A stretch of DNA of 64,000 bases from Aphis gossypii (taxonomy: Eukaryota; Arthropoda; Insecta; Hemiptera; Aphididae): positions 41,126,287-41,190,286 of the forward strand of contig NC_065532.1 in the NCBI RefSeq assembly GCF_020184175.1, written 5' to 3'. Below the pieces are notes generated by a model. The model had not been told where the DNA came from and made no database searches. It saw only the letters and a list, made by a program, of their open reading frames with translations. Below, piece after piece: positions 1 through 12,628 of the stretch; positions within the stretch are counted from its first letter, which is position 1, and each line of letters starts with the position of its first letter. Made by a program: the position numbers and the translations under genes.

Positions 1-463
1 GGAGACGCGACCCCTCTGCCCCCTCTCCATAGATCGAGCCTGGTTAGTATGTGACTTATCCGCGTCCTATAGTAATTAATTATAAATTTGTAAATCAACA
101 AACCTGATAAGTCGTCTGTGGTTGTGTAACATCTTGTCAAACAATTTTTACTTTTGTACTCAGTACAACACCAAATATTTTTTCGGTAGGTATGTACTGA
201 ATGAATATCCTTCAAATATTAGTAAATTATTGTCTTTTTGGCTTTTTATAATTTCTAGCATCTTTTAATTAAACAATAAAATAGTTTAATAATTTAATTT
301 AAGAATGTTTAATGCTCACGACACGGAAATGATACAAAATTACTCTCTATACCATTTTAGAATAACGAATAATACACATTCACTTTAGATAAAGTACGAT
401 TATTCCTTTAAATCACAACTTTTAAAATAAAGGTTAAAATATTGAGTTTATTATTATTTAAGC

Positions 464-560
464 GGGATAGTTTGTCATGGAAGATTTTGACCGGAATATT
501 TTTTCGTGGGATATTTCGTCATGGAACATTTTTTGGTTTAGGGATATTTTGTCATGGAAC
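464..560. repeat. degenerate tandem repeat, three copies
   Basis: Three copies of a 20-bp unit begin at 464, 508 and 541 (spacing 44 and 33 bp). They read gggatagtttgtcatggaag, gggatatttcgtcatggaac and gggatattttgtcatggaac, so copies 2 and 3 differ at one position. The spacers are T-rich. This is either a small minisatellite or part of a dispersed repeat. Confidence 0.8.
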
Positions 561-1222
561 CAAAAAGTATATACCTATACTTATTATGAGCTATTTGTGA
601 GTATAAAATATTTAGAGGATGTAGGTATAGGGTAAATGTTTTCAAAAAGTAATGAATTATGAAGTGCAATATTAATAAAAAATATGAAATAAAAATAGCA
701 TTCATATAAAGATAAATTAAAACTAACTATAATTTTAGTTTTTTTTTTTTTTTATTCACATTGTTCATTAAACACAACCGTAATAAACAATTAATTATAC
801 ATCATAATCATGACATTGACATAAGTAACTTGTCGAATAGATATGATCAAGTAAGTACATACGAAAGTTAATAATTTTAAATAGAAATTTAAATAGATTG
901 TTGGTTATAACTTTAAAAGATTCATACGCTGAGTTTAAATAAATTATTAAATAACAGAATTTTTTTTTTTTTAATTTAAAAATCATGCAATATAATAATA
1001 AATAAATAAAAATCATAAAATATGTAATATAATATTACAAAGTATTGTTGTATAAACAAGAAAAAAAAAACAATTAGAAATACAAAACAAATTTAGTTTA
1101 CGTTTCGACGAAACATCGTTTCTTGTTAGTGATTTGTTTACTAAACCTTATAGATTAACCAGAAAAGTATATACAACAACAAATTACTATTATAATTCAT
1201 TCATATAGTCATATATCGGTAT

Positions 1223-1277
1223 TATTGAACTGTATGATAACATTATATAATATTATGTGTTATCATATAGTTCAATG
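1223..1277. mobile_element. palindromic mini-insertion A (55 bp) with 8-bp direct repeats
   Basis: Arms at 1224-1242 and 1258-1276 are inverted copies matching at 18 of 19 positions (attgaactgtatgataaca against its complement) with a 15-bp AT spacer. The unit is bordered by perfect direct repeats atcggtat at 1215-1222 and 1278-1285. If the first base (T) is a mutated C, the element runs CATTGAAC to GTTCAATG. The direct repeats look like a target-site duplication; 8 bp is what hAT transposases leave. No coding capacity. Confidence 0.75.
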
Positions 1278-2884
1278 ATCGGTATTCGTTTATTTTAATT
1301 ATTATTTGTCTGTTATCTCAGTAAATAACGTTAGAACAAATTAACGAAGATGAAGCTTATTATAAACATTCTGCTATAGTCCAATCATACATAGTACATA
1401 CACTATGGCCTTATAATTTATATTAACATTACGATTTACGACGTTTTGAATAATATTTAGGTGATGGAATGAATAAATTAATATTTATTAAAAACCAATT
1501 TAATTAAGTTTCAAGAGTTTTTTTTTTATTATTCATTATGCAATTTGCCTTTGGCGATTTTTCAGGATATTAGTCCTATAATATACCTACGACATATGTA
1601 TAATATTTAATAACTAAATGTATAATAATTTCTGGAAATTTTTTACTTTTGATCCGCTAAGCTTTTAACTAGATCAAATTTGCTACCAGAAACACTCTCA
1701 AAGTTAAAATGTATTTTTACTACTCCAAAAGGTGACAATACAGACAGAAAAAATAACACATGCCATTGTAAAATTACAATATTCATTGTTTTTCTCAGAT
1801 CCTAAAAGGGAGTAATTTATTAGTTAACCGTTTTTTTTGTACAGTAGGTATATATGTGTCATATTGTAATGTAGGTATAATAAGTATATGTGTACAATTT
1901 TAATTCAACGATTAATCATTTGCATACCTACGAAAAACGAGCGGAGTCGATCTTTAACCGTATATTATTACTTAGTAGGTAATAATTTATTTAACTATTA
2001 TATTAATGTGGTAAGTTGTACCAATTTTTGACCGAAAATATTAAGCGTTTATTTATAATATCGTGTATTATTATTTTAGTTAAAAACTCTTGGGTCAATA
2101 TCGACTTACCGTACAGAATGACGTGGATAGGTTCGTGGTATAAATAGGCAATAGCTTAAAATAAATCTAAATATTTTGAAAATAACATTTTGTGTATAAA
2201 ATAAAATTATATACATACACGTTTAAAGCCCCAGCGAGGCCACGAACAATATTTTTGAACTACGACAATTAATTACAGGCAGAGGATAGGATTATGATGT
2301 TGAATTTTACCTATGAATAAAAATGGTTTGAAAGATTTAATCCGAATTGAGCCAGGTTAATAAATATATAAAATAAAATACATTAACTGTTGGGTCATCT
2401 ATTTCTGGACGGCAAGTCAAGTACAGAATTGCGTTTAATAGTGCCCACGGCCCACCCAATTGTTTTTCACCATTTGCCTATAATAGTGGTTCTAAGCTTC
2501 CTACCGTCTCACGGAAAATGCTCAATTTTCACTGAAAATCATCATGTAGAAAGATTTATTATAAATAACTACCTATAGGCTAATGTAGTCTATATAGATA
2601 TTAGGTAGGATCCTCGTGCATTATATAATATGATTCGATTACTCTGATTGGCGATTGAAGTTTATATAACTGCAAATTGCAGATACTGAGATCTGAGATA
2701 CACCTGTCACCTACCCCTTCATTTTTGAGAGAATTGTTGAGCTATTATTATTATTATAAGATGCTCAAATGCCCTGTATTATATAAACAGGGTAGTCTCA
2801 TTTTTTTTTTTATCAAATAATATTATTAGTAGGTCACGACTAAAAATCGTAGGCGGGTTTACGGGAGAGGTCGAGTGGGCACTA

Positions 2885-2896
2885 CCCCCCCCCCCC
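2885..2896. repeat. poly-C tract
   Basis: Twelve consecutive C residues lie just upstream of the inverted-repeat element at 2916-3079. Such tracts are rare in this AT-rich window and recur near transposon-like sequence (for example near 46940). Confidence 0.9.
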
Positions 2897-2915
2897 AAGC
2901 AGACTGGGCCACCAA

Positions 2916-3079
2916 CATGGGCGCCCATAGGTAACATTTGAGGGGGTCAAAATTTCTCATATGCAAGATAATAAAGATAATAATAATATTATGGTAATAT
3001 TTCCACACAAGTTCATAATATTTTTTTGTCCATTAGGGGAGCAAATGCCCTATCTTGCCCTTACCAATGAGCGCTCATG
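2916..3079. mobile_element. 164-bp inverted-repeat MITE
   Basis: Terminal inverted repeats of 19 bp (left catgggcgcccataggtaa; right, reverse-complemented, catgagcgctcattggtaa) match at 16 positions. Each terminus is itself almost palindromic. Flanking 8-mers gccaccaa and gcttccaa agree at 6 positions, suggesting an old 8-bp target duplication. There is no open frame inside. Another transposon-like end (ggtctgaacacgcctatg) lies near 3300, so this may be a nested repeat zone. Confidence 0.6.
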
Positions 3080-3735
3080 GCTTCCAACAAAATAATGCCA
3101 AGATAAATAAAGTCGTGTGGTGTACCTTGTAGTATCTATAGATTTTGATTAATTGTAATTTTTTTAGTAACGCATTTATAATAAATAATATTTTTAACGT
3201 TTTGAATTTTGTAGTATAAAAAATGAATATTTCTTCATGTCTAAAACAAAAAAATAGGTCTCATAATTTAAAAATTTGTTGTGCCCCTTCGGCCACCAAG
3301 GTCTGAACACGCCTATGCTAAAAATTTAGTTAGTATAATCGGTTTTGACGGTTTTTTGTTTTACTGATTTGATGTACAGGTATATCCAGACTTATGAGTC
3401 TGACAGTTGTTTAACTGGTATAACAACGATTAGTTAGGGATTCGGAGTCAAAAAAAAAGTAAACCGAACAACAGTTTGTTTTCTACTCATAAACCAGCTA
3501 AGAACAGTAAATTTTCAAGTCTTGGACAGTTTATTTTTTAGGAGAAACTACACTTATATTTACGCAGGCGAAATTTCGACAAGAATTCCGATAGCGACAG
3601 CCGACAGATTAGTTGAATTCGCAAATGGATTACATTTGGAACACAACCAAATCATTAATTTTTTTAAAATTACTCTATTCAACAATGTCCATCATGCCCC
3701 AATGACCTACGCCCCTACATTGTAATAAATAATAA

Positions 3736-4520
3736 TTATGATTTATGAACAACGACAATAGTTTTAGTTACTATTGAGAGACCCGTTTTTTTAAGCCGTT
3801 CCGGTACCGAAATTCGACCGTGATGGTGAAACAAGCTTTCGCACTTGCCATTTTCCTCGGCTCGGATATTGTGTTGTGTTGTGTACCGCGTTTGACGGCT
3901 ACCCGGGGGAGGGGATTGCGAATAGATAACGGCGACGGCGTCAAAACGATGATAAGAAGATCGCAAAAAACGACCGTCGATAACGGTAGTAGAGATTATT
4001 TTTTATTATTATAATCATTGCGATAATTGCGTGGGCAGACGAGTGACGGCGTGACGCGGCTAGCGTACACGCTCTGTCCGTCGGACATTATACGAGACGA
4101 AATAAAATGTGATATTTTATCACGGTCGGGCTCGAGACGGTCTGTAGACGGCCAAATTTCTACGAGTAAAGCCAGTTGTTGTGAGTACAACGCCTATAAT
4201 AAACAGTCAACAACACGGTACTGCTGTAGCGTTCAGTAGGTAGTGGCCACTGCCACCGACTAGTCGTCGCGTGCTCAGCTAAAGTGCTAATAATCGTTCT
4301 TCTTCTTCGATTCTTCGTTAACCATTGTAGCGCTGTCCCGTGACGCCGTCGTTGAGGAATTTACGTAAGACACGTATTATTTAGTATTATAATAATATAC
4401 TGTTATGACATAATATTACAATAATAATAATATAATTCGCATACGTTTATGAGAGAATCGAGAGAGAAAAAACTATTGCCGTGTTCTGTTGTCGGAGGTG
4501 GTTATCGTGGGGTCATAATT
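3736..4520. promoter_or_regulatory. GC-richer block, possible promoter or 5' exon region
   Basis: Base composition rises clearly above the surroundings and CG dinucleotides are frequent. Short open frames exist on both strands, but none resembles a known family and they conflict with one another. The block could be the promoter and first exon of a gene reading leftward out of the window, or a remote 5' exon for the aminoacylase gene to the right. Neither is demonstrated. Confidence 0.3.
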
Positions 4521-6729
4521 ACGACGTGACCGAACAAATGAATACATATATAGTGTTTAAATATTATATCGGATTTTAAGTGGGCAATAACGATTAAATT
4601 ATATTACTACCAATTAACTCTACGACACACATAATATACATACTTACACTCGCCGAACACCCATTAAATACATACCTCTACCTACTACATGTGTGCGAAT
4701 TGATTACTGTCAAATTCACACAATATAGATACGCACGGCGGTTAGGTACTATATCATTACCAATTCACAAACGTCCTCCCGTGTGGTGATGTCTATTCGT
4801 GTATTATACAGCTCTTACACTGTAATAACGATTAACAAGTAAGTTGTGCTCCAAAATATTATATAACGTCATGTTCGATTCGATATTATTGGGATTTATA
4901 TTAATATTTATTTTGTTAGTTCCTATTAAGACACATTATACCTAATACAAATTCAAATTATGACATTTTTGAAATTACACGCTTTTTAATAATTTTTAGT
5001 ATTAATTTATAGCTAGGTATCACTTGTTGTTTGTGTACACAATTGTCAATTACTAATAACCTGTTGAAGTTGACTGTTTTTTTTTTCATTTTAAAATTAT
5101 TTGTTAAAACATCATTTAATTTATGGGCTGCAAGAGAAATTTTGTTGTTGAAAATCGATTTTAAGGATTTTGAGTGTATTACTGTATTCTTATTTATTTT
5201 AATTATAGACAATTGAAAATCATTGCAAGGTTAATATTTTCTTTTATCATTCATATTTGTTATACAGGCAAACACTAAGTGCTGACTTGTGTTAAGATCA
5301 ATAATGGAATACAATTGGCCAAATAACTAATGTATAATTTAAAACATAATATTATTTTAATAATATCATGGTGAGAATATTTTTTGAATTCCATAACATC
5401 AATATCCATAATAATCCATAATACCATTTTTTTTTTTTATAATAAACTGCCTAACAATTTTTACACTTAAATTATTATACATAATTACTAAACAATAAAC
5501 AATATATATATTTAAAATTGATTTTTATGAAATTCAAATTTAAATAGTTAACGTTTTATCATCTTATCGAAATTTTATAATTGCACTTAATAGCTAGACC
5601 TAATTTCCAAATGCCATGATTAAATTGTCTAATTTTTCTAATCAAAACTAGCATAGAACTATATTTTATTTATTTATGGTCTAATAACTAATATTATATT
5701 ATATGTTAATAAGTATGTTTTTTGAAAAATATGTATGTTTTTAAAGTTTAATTAAAAGATGAATAAATTATTTGAAAAAAACCCATCATAATTAAAAAAA
5801 ATAGATTAGTACCATTTTATTAATTTTTATTATTAAATTAATTTTAATTTTAAACAATATACCTGATGATGTAAATTTTCTTTTGTATGAGATTAAACTA
5901 ATACAATAGTTAACCATCGATATTTACAATTTGTTTTGTTAAATTAATTATAAATTTATTTTTGTATTCTTGCTGGCAACATATTTTTTTAAATATTTAT
6001 TATTAGTAATGGCTATGTATGGGTATTTGGCTAGGTTTAAATCTTGTCTTAAGGTTACATTTAATAATTTGTACAAAAAGTTTAAACAATTGAAGTAGAA
6101 AAAAATTATTATGAGCTATTTAGATTCTGATAAGAAAAATTATCAAGAAATAAATAGGTATCCTTGTTAGAATAAAACTTATATCTTGAAATAATTTTAA
6201 GCTATAGTTATATAATGTATTATTCATAGACTCATAGTATGAAGTATCTACTAAATTCTAAAAGTATATTTAAATTTAAAAAAAATATATGTTCAATTAT
6301 TATTATTTTTTGGAAATAAGTAAAAAAAAAAGTTAATTAATATTAATATTATAATACAGTTTACTAGTATTGTTTAGTTTATGAAATAGGTAGACAGATT
6401 AATAAGATAATACAAATAAATTTTGTTTTGTGGTAAGTTGTTCAAAGTGCATGGTTATTTTATAACTAATACATATCAATTACTGATAAAATAACACTTA
6501 TTCAATGAGTTAAAAGTATTTGTCTTCATAAAATATATTTTACAATCTTTGAGATTTTTTAATGCATGTTAATCCAAATCTAATTATTTGTAATGAAATT
6601 GATTAACAACAAGCAATATTAGGATTCTATTAAATAGAATTGAAATGATAATTATTTTATTTGAGTAACATTAATTTAGTTTATTTGATGAAAATATAGG
6701 CTGAAATTTCAAAAATAAAAAGGAGAAAA

Positions 6730-8894
6730 ATGGCTTCCAACAAAGATGGTGATGAAAATGAAGCTGTAACTAATTTCCGGGAATACTTACGCATTCCTAC
6801 TGTTCATCCTGATGTTGATTATAGTATGTACATTTTATTTAAATGATGGCTATTAATAATATAAGAAAAAAATTTTTTATTCCCTGTAGGTAAATGTGTT
6901 GAATTTCTATTGCGTCAAGCACAAAGCTTAAATCTTCCATCAAATATTTATTATATGGCCCCTGGTAAACCAATAGTAATTATAACATGGGTTGGACAAA
7001 AACCAGAACTTCCTTCTATACTACTTAACTCTCATACAGATGTTGTTCCAGTATATCCTGTAAATATTATTATATTTTAAATTCTTTTAGCTATCATTAA
7101 AGAATTATATATATTTTTAAGTTCAATCATAAATAACTAATAAATTTGTGTTCTAACAAAAAGTTCTAGAAAAATAAGTATTAGTATTAAATAAGTATAT
7201 ATTTATATAATTCCCTTATTTTGGTATATAGGAATGTTGGACTCATGATCCATTTTCTGCACATAAAGATAACAACGGAAACATTTATGCTAGAGGAGCA
7301 CAAGATATGAAATGTGTTGGAATACAATACATAGAAACAATACGAAAATATATAAAAGAAAAATTAGTTTTTGATAGGACTATACATATGTCATTTGTGC
7401 CTGGTTTGTGTGTATTTATAATTTGTACTGAGTATTGTAATGAGTATTATTTATATTTTGTTTTAGATGAAGAAACAGGTGGAGATTTGGGTATGAAATT
7501 GTTTGTTGGATCACCTGAATTCGCATCATTAAATGTAGGTTTTGCATTAGATGAAGGATTGGCTAGTAACGACGATAGTTTTAGCATATACTATGGAGAA
7601 CGAACGCTATGGCGTTAGTAATATCAAACAATTATAATATGTAAACTTCTCATTAAAAGTTTTTTTTATTGATAGATCTTGAAGTAAAATGTTCTGGTAC
7701 ACCTGGTCATGGTTCATTAATACATGAAAATACAGCTGGAGAAAAGTTACATTATATCATAAACAAATTTATGAATTGGAGGGAACAAGAAAAATTAAGA
7801 ATGAAAAGTTGTAAATTGAATGTTGGAGATGTTACAACAGTAAATTTAACAATGTTAAATGGAGGATGTCAAATAAATGTGGTGCCGCCAGAGTTGACAG
7901 TTGGTTTTGATGTACGATTGAGTGTTGCCGTAGATATTACGGAAATAGAAAACATTGTTAAAAAATGGTGTGAGGAAGCTGGGGAAGGTGTAACATTGGA
8001 GTTCATGTGTAAAAGCGCATACATTCAACCTACATCACTTACACCAGAAAATCCATGGTGGGTTACGTTTAAAAATGAATGTGATAAAATGTAAGTATTA
8101 AAATCAGATTATAGTTATTTTCTAAATAAAAAAACGTTAAAACATTATTACAAATGTTATTGTAGTTTAATATTAATACTCATATTCTGTGTCAAGAGAA
8201 AATGCATTTGACCCGCACATCTAAATTACATACAACACATATAATTATTCCACCATATGGCTTTCATTTATTGTGAGAATGCAAAGCTTAAGACAAGTTT
8301 TGGTTAACCGCTGTATGCCTTATCTTGTGGCATAGAGTATAGTATTAGTTTTAATAATCCTATATGTCTATTTCTTCCTAAGTAATTAACTTTTAATAAA
8401 ATATAAGAAAACTTAAAGGATTATTGAATTGTTACAATATTGACTGTATAATTATCTTAATGTATACTCTAACATAGTATAATATTTAATCAACCATTCA
8501 GAATTCTAGTTTTAGTATTTTATTTTAAAATAGTAATGATAATATGAACAGTTAAATTGTATCAAATAATGTTTTTTATATTTATTTTGTATTTTAGGAA
8601 TTTAAAAACAAAAACATATATATTTCCTGGCGCAACAGATAGTAGATATATTAGAGAGGTATTTATACAATATAATAATATACTTCCGAAATTTTTAAAA
8701 GAATGTCTCAGTTACTTTATCAATACTAATATTTTATTTTTTAATTGCAGGTTGGTATTCCAGCTATAGGATTTTCACCAATGAATAATACTCCTATTCT
8801 TTTGCATGATCATGATGAATTTTTGAATGAGAAGACATTCCTGGATGGCATAGATATTTATTATAATATTATTAAGAGTCTTGCATCTGTTTAA
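6730..8894 (+). CDS. ACY1: aminoacylase-1 (N-acyl-L-amino-acid amidohydrolase), copy 1
   Basis: Predicted to hydrolyse N-acetylated and other N-acyl amino acids in the cytosol; zinc metallohydrolase of peptidase family M20. Seven exons: 6730-6823, 6890-7059, 7232-7403, 7467-7613, 7676-8090, 8598-8658, 8751-8894; phases join cleanly to 400 residues, close to the usual ~408. The dinuclear zinc site and catalytic residues of the family are all visible: H80 and D82 (SHTDVVPV), bridging D113 (ARGAQDMK), catalytic E147 with E148 (PDEETGG), E175 (ALDEG), and H372 near the C-terminus (LLHDHDEF). H206 in PGHGS is the dimer-interface histidine region. The start ATG is the first in frame and gives an N-terminus matching copy 2. 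Two donors are non-optimal (GTTTGT after exon 3, GTTAGT after exon 4). It is the first of a tandem pair. Confidence 0.93.
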
Positions 8895-9283
8895 AATATA
8901 ACAATTTTATTTATCTTAATATGTTAATTAATTTTAATAATGAAAAATTATAATATTTTACTTTATATATGTTTATAACAATATAAGGTTAATTTTAATT
9001 TAATTTTAATTAAGATAAAAAAAAAAAACATTAATGTATTTACAAAATAGTAAGTATATACATTTTAAACATTATTGTTTAATTAGTTTGTTGTTATGTT
9101 TTAATAAATTGTTGTATTGTTTATTAAAAATATTATGTTAAATGTTAATGAAAAAAGCTATTTGATTTAAATAGAAATTCTACAATTGAATAAAAAGTAT
9201 TGCAGACAGTATTAACTATATTTTCTATACACAACTAAAATCTAAAAACTAACATAATTGTGTAATTCGATATATGAATTATA

Positions 9284-9441
9284 CAAAGGGATCTCAATCT
9301 TTATAAGTACATATCTCCTTTTATACTATTTTATGATGTCACACACTCCTGGCCATAATAAAAATCGAACTATGTCTAATATAATTCGTTTGTGAAAGGT
9401 TTTTTTTTTTAATTGTTATGTCTCCCAGGTTGAGAACCACT
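9284..9441. mobile_element. hAT-like MITE (158 bp), intergenic
   Basis: Left end caaagggatctcaatc and right end ggttgagaaccact are degenerate inverted repeats related to the hAT-type terminus CAGTGGTTCTCAACC. Perfect 8-bp direct repeats gaattata occur at 9276-9283 and 9442-9449. It is non-coding; movement would need a transposase from elsewhere. Confidence 0.7.
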
Positions 9442-9955
9442 GAATTATAATTATAATATCATCATATTATATAATATGCATCAAAAACTTACTTTGATGT
9501 TACCACGTTTTTTATTCAATGTTTTACTAAAAAATCATTATTAATAATCCAATAACAAAAAGTTTATCTTAACAAACATTTAATGTAGACATAATATTTA
9601 CTTATAAATAATGTTATGACTGCTTTAGTTTTTTTTTTTTTTTGATAACAGCACTGATATTTTCTAAAAATTTTAGGGAATTCTATACTTCATTAATACA
9701 CATGTACTATGGTCTATGGCCTCAATGGTTACACAATACTATAAAAATGTATGCCATAAGATATTGGTTATAAACAACTGTTGTATCTGTATTGTAAAAT
9801 GTTTGAATTCCAGTATTCGAATACTTTTATAAGGGTTGTGAGTACATTTATTTTTTCTAATATTGATATTCCGACTTTCTACTTTGTATGCAGAAAATAA
9901 ACAAATTAAAAATTTAATTAGTTGTGAGAATAACAGTTGAATACTACATATTTAT

Positions 9956-10198
9956 CAGTGGTATGTAGAACATGTTTTTTGTGTGAGGCCCAATACATTT
10001 AATTTTCAATATCTCCGTAAATATAATTTTTAAAGATGTGTCCAAATATTTAAATTGATATGAGTAATATATAAATACATAATTAAGACAAATTTCATAT
10101 TATTCTCAAGGCCTTACATTCCTATACCCCACCACCTACCAATTTATGTTGAGGCATAGCTACACAGGCCTCAAAAAATAATCTTCAACACGCCACTG
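9956..10198. mobile_element. hAT-like MITE (243 bp), intergenic
   Basis: Ends cagtggtatgtagaac and (reverse-complemented right end) cagtggcgtgttgaag form inverted repeats beginning CAGTGG. Flanking 8-mers atatttat (9948-9955) and ataattat (10199-10206) match at 7 of 8 positions. No open frame is present. Confidence 0.72.
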
Positions 10199-10701
10199 AT
10201 AATTATAAAAATATATGTATTTTTAAAGAAATTCTTTATTTATCATACTTATTTAACACAAAATTAATGAGTGACAAAATGTATTTGATTTGATATTATA
10301 TAATTAATTTAAAAAGTGATAAAATTATCTATTAATGTTTAGTAATATTATTTTAATCTAGTTGTATTTATGATATACTTAATTTATCAAGGGCATTAAC
10401 TTAAGTGGTCCAAGGTTTACATCATATATTCCACCCACTGAAATTACTTTTATTAAAATTTAATACCAATCTAGAAACAAAAAAGTTAAGAATTTAGTAT
10501 TTTGTGTTTAGTGATAGAAGAATGTCAAATACTTGTAGTAAGCAGTAAGCACAATTAAAGATATATTGAATTTTAATTTTGACAGTGAACATTATAGCAT
10601 TCAATCATCTATTAAAAATAAAATAGTATTGAAGTTTAAACTTATCCATTGTTATAAACGGGTACATGTACAATTAATTTTTGAAAATCTATAATTGTAA
10701 A

Positions 10702-12497
10702 ATGGCTTCAACCTATCCACTTGAACATGAATCTGTAACCATATTTAGAGAATATCTACGTATACCATCAGTTCAACCAAATGTCGACTACAGTTTGTAT
10801 TTTTTAGTTTTAATCTAAATACTTTAATATTATAACAATCATTGAATCAATTAATTAATAGATATTAATAAATTAAATCTTATAAATAGGTGAATGCATA
10901 AAGTTTCTTGAACGTCAAGCCTTAAGATTAGGTCTTCCATTAAAAATTTACTATATGGCCCCTGGTAAACCAGTTGTAATTATTACATGGGTAGGACAAA
11001 AACCTGAATTATCATCAATATTACTCACCTCGCATATGGATGTTGTTCCAGTGTATTCAGTAAGTAACATTTTTTTTGTTTTTGTTTATATAGAGCAGGG
11101 ATGGCAAACCTTTTTGTACGAGTCAAATAAAAATTATGATTGTTTTATTTTTCTCAGATTTTTCTTGTGTGACAGGTAATTTGATGACTTTTTTTAACTT
11201 AAAAATGTCTACATCCATAGATTGAATGATAAAAAACAAACCTTATACGTGTCACTCCGTGACATAGGTTTGCCATCTCTGATATAAAGTTTAGCTTAAA
11301 TATTTTTTTAGGAGAAATGGACACATGACCCATTTTCTGCACACAAAGATGAAAGTGGAAATATTTATGCTAGAGGAGCACAAGACATGAAATGTGTTGG
11401 TATTCAATACTTAGAAACAATCAGAAAGTATATTACAGAAAACCTTAAAATGAAAAGAACCATACACATATGTTTTACACCAGGTAATTATAACTATTAA
11501 ATTGTTTTTAAAAATAAAATTAATGCATTAGCAAATTTAGATGAAGAAATTGGAGGCGAGTTTGGTATGGGTACATTTGTTACAACTCCAGAGTTTGCAG
11601 AACTAAACATTGGTTTTGCTCTGGATGAAGGGATAGCAACGCCACATGAAGTTTTTGATGTTTATTATTGTGAAAGAACTTCATGGAGTAAGTTATATTC
11701 CAGTTTAAAATACAATTAAAATCTATTTAAAAATAAAAATAATATAATTTTTTGTAGATTTAACAATAACTTGTACTGGTCAGACTGGACATGGTTCAAT
11801 ACTACATGAGAATACAGCTGGAGAAAAATTACAATACATAATCAATAAATTTATGAATTGGAGAGAATATGAAAAAAATAAATTAAATAACAGTGATTTA
11901 GGACCAGGGGATGTTACAACTATAAACTTAACAATGATTAATGGAGGATGTCAGTTAAATGTTGTACCAACTGAAATATCGGTTACTTTTGATATACGAT
12001 TAGCTATTGATATGGATGTTGAAAAAATGAAGAAAACTGTACAAGAATGGTGTCATAATGCTGGTCCAGGTGTTTATGTGAAATTTAAAAACAACCCAAT
12101 CCGTGTTAAACCAACTGCAATTGATAATAGTAATCCATGGTGGATTGCATTCAAGAATGAATGTGATAAAATGTATGTTTAGGTATAATTAAGTTTTAAG
12201 TTGAAATAAAATTAGATATTGTTTCAGGGACATGAAAATCAATACTGCTATATTCCCAGCAGGAACAGATAGCAAATTTATGAGAAATGTAAAGTATAAA
12301 AACATTTATTTTACAGTATTATAATAATATTACATGTTTTATAATGTTAATAGGTTGGTATACCGGTTTTGGGATTTTCTCCAATGAACAAAACAAAAAC
12401 TTTATTGCACGATCATAATGAATTTCTTAACGAGAAAACATTTATTAGAGGTTTGGATATTTATTACAATATAATTAAAGCACTTACATCGGTTTGA
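10702..12497 (+). CDS. ACY1: aminoacylase-1 (N-acyl-L-amino-acid amidohydrolase), copy 2
   Basis: Second member of the tandem pair, peptidase family M20. Seven exons: 10702-10792, 10890-11059, 11312-11483, 11541-11687, 11758-12172, 12228-12288, 12354-12497, giving 399 residues. Exons 2-7 have exactly the same lengths and phases as in copy 1, so the pair arose by duplication of an intact intron-containing gene. Metal and catalytic residues are kept: H79 and D81 (SHMDVVPV), D112, E146/E147 (PDEEIGG), E174 and H371. Differences from copy 1 include SHMD instead of SHTD and GQTGHGS instead of GTPGHGS at the dimer-interface histidine loop. Intron 2 carries a hAT-like MITE; introns 3 and 4 are only 57 and 70 nt. 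Both copies look functional; substrate divergence is possible but unproven. Confidence 0.93.
11096..11281. mobile_element. hAT-like MITE inside aminoacylase copy 2 intron 2 (186 bp)
   Basis: Termini cagggatggcaaacc and ggtttgccatctctg are inverted repeats (14 of 15). Direct repeats atatagag (11088-11095) and atataaag (11282-11289) match 7 of 8. Its ends resemble those of the element at 32393-32718, so both belong to one family. It lies between exons 2 and 3, and no counterpart is evident in the corresponding intron of copy 1, so it inserted after the duplication or was lost from copy 1. Confidence 0.8.
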
Positions 12498-12628
12498 AAT
12501 TCAAATTTTTAGTAATAATTTTATTTATAAATTTATTAAAAATGTATTTGAATAAAAAAAAAGTATTAATTAACAATGGTTTGAAAATCTATTATTGATT
12601 TTGTCATATGCATATTTAAATTTCTTAC

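Larger units (their letters stand above)
1..6729. other. gene-free AT-rich leader region
   Basis: I see no convincing protein-coding exon here. The stretch contains a degenerate tandem repeat (464-560), a palindromic insertion with direct repeats (1215-1285), a 164-bp inverted-repeat transposon (2916-3079), a poly-C run (2885-2896) and a GC-richer block (about 3736-4520). The remainder is AT-rich sequence with short random open frames. A 5' untranslated exon of the downstream aminoacylase gene could lie here; a donor-like GTAAGAC near 4364 is the only hint. Confidence 0.6.
8895..10701. other. intergenic region between aminoacylase copies
   Basis: No gene is visible. It holds two hAT-like MITEs (9284-9441 and 9956-10198) in AT-rich sequence. 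The promoter of copy 2 presumably lies near the right end. Confidence 0.7.

Noticed and set aside
3820..4014. Open frame starting MVKQAFALAIFLG that looks like a signal peptide
   Set aside because: It overlaps equally long frames on the other strand, has no cysteine-rich or other mature domain, and resembles no family; likely chance in a GC-richer block.
6155..6170. GTATCCTTG resembling a U12-type donor upstream of the first aminoacylase gene
   Set aside because: No nearby exon ends there and no matching branch-point sequence TCCTTAAC was seen downstream.
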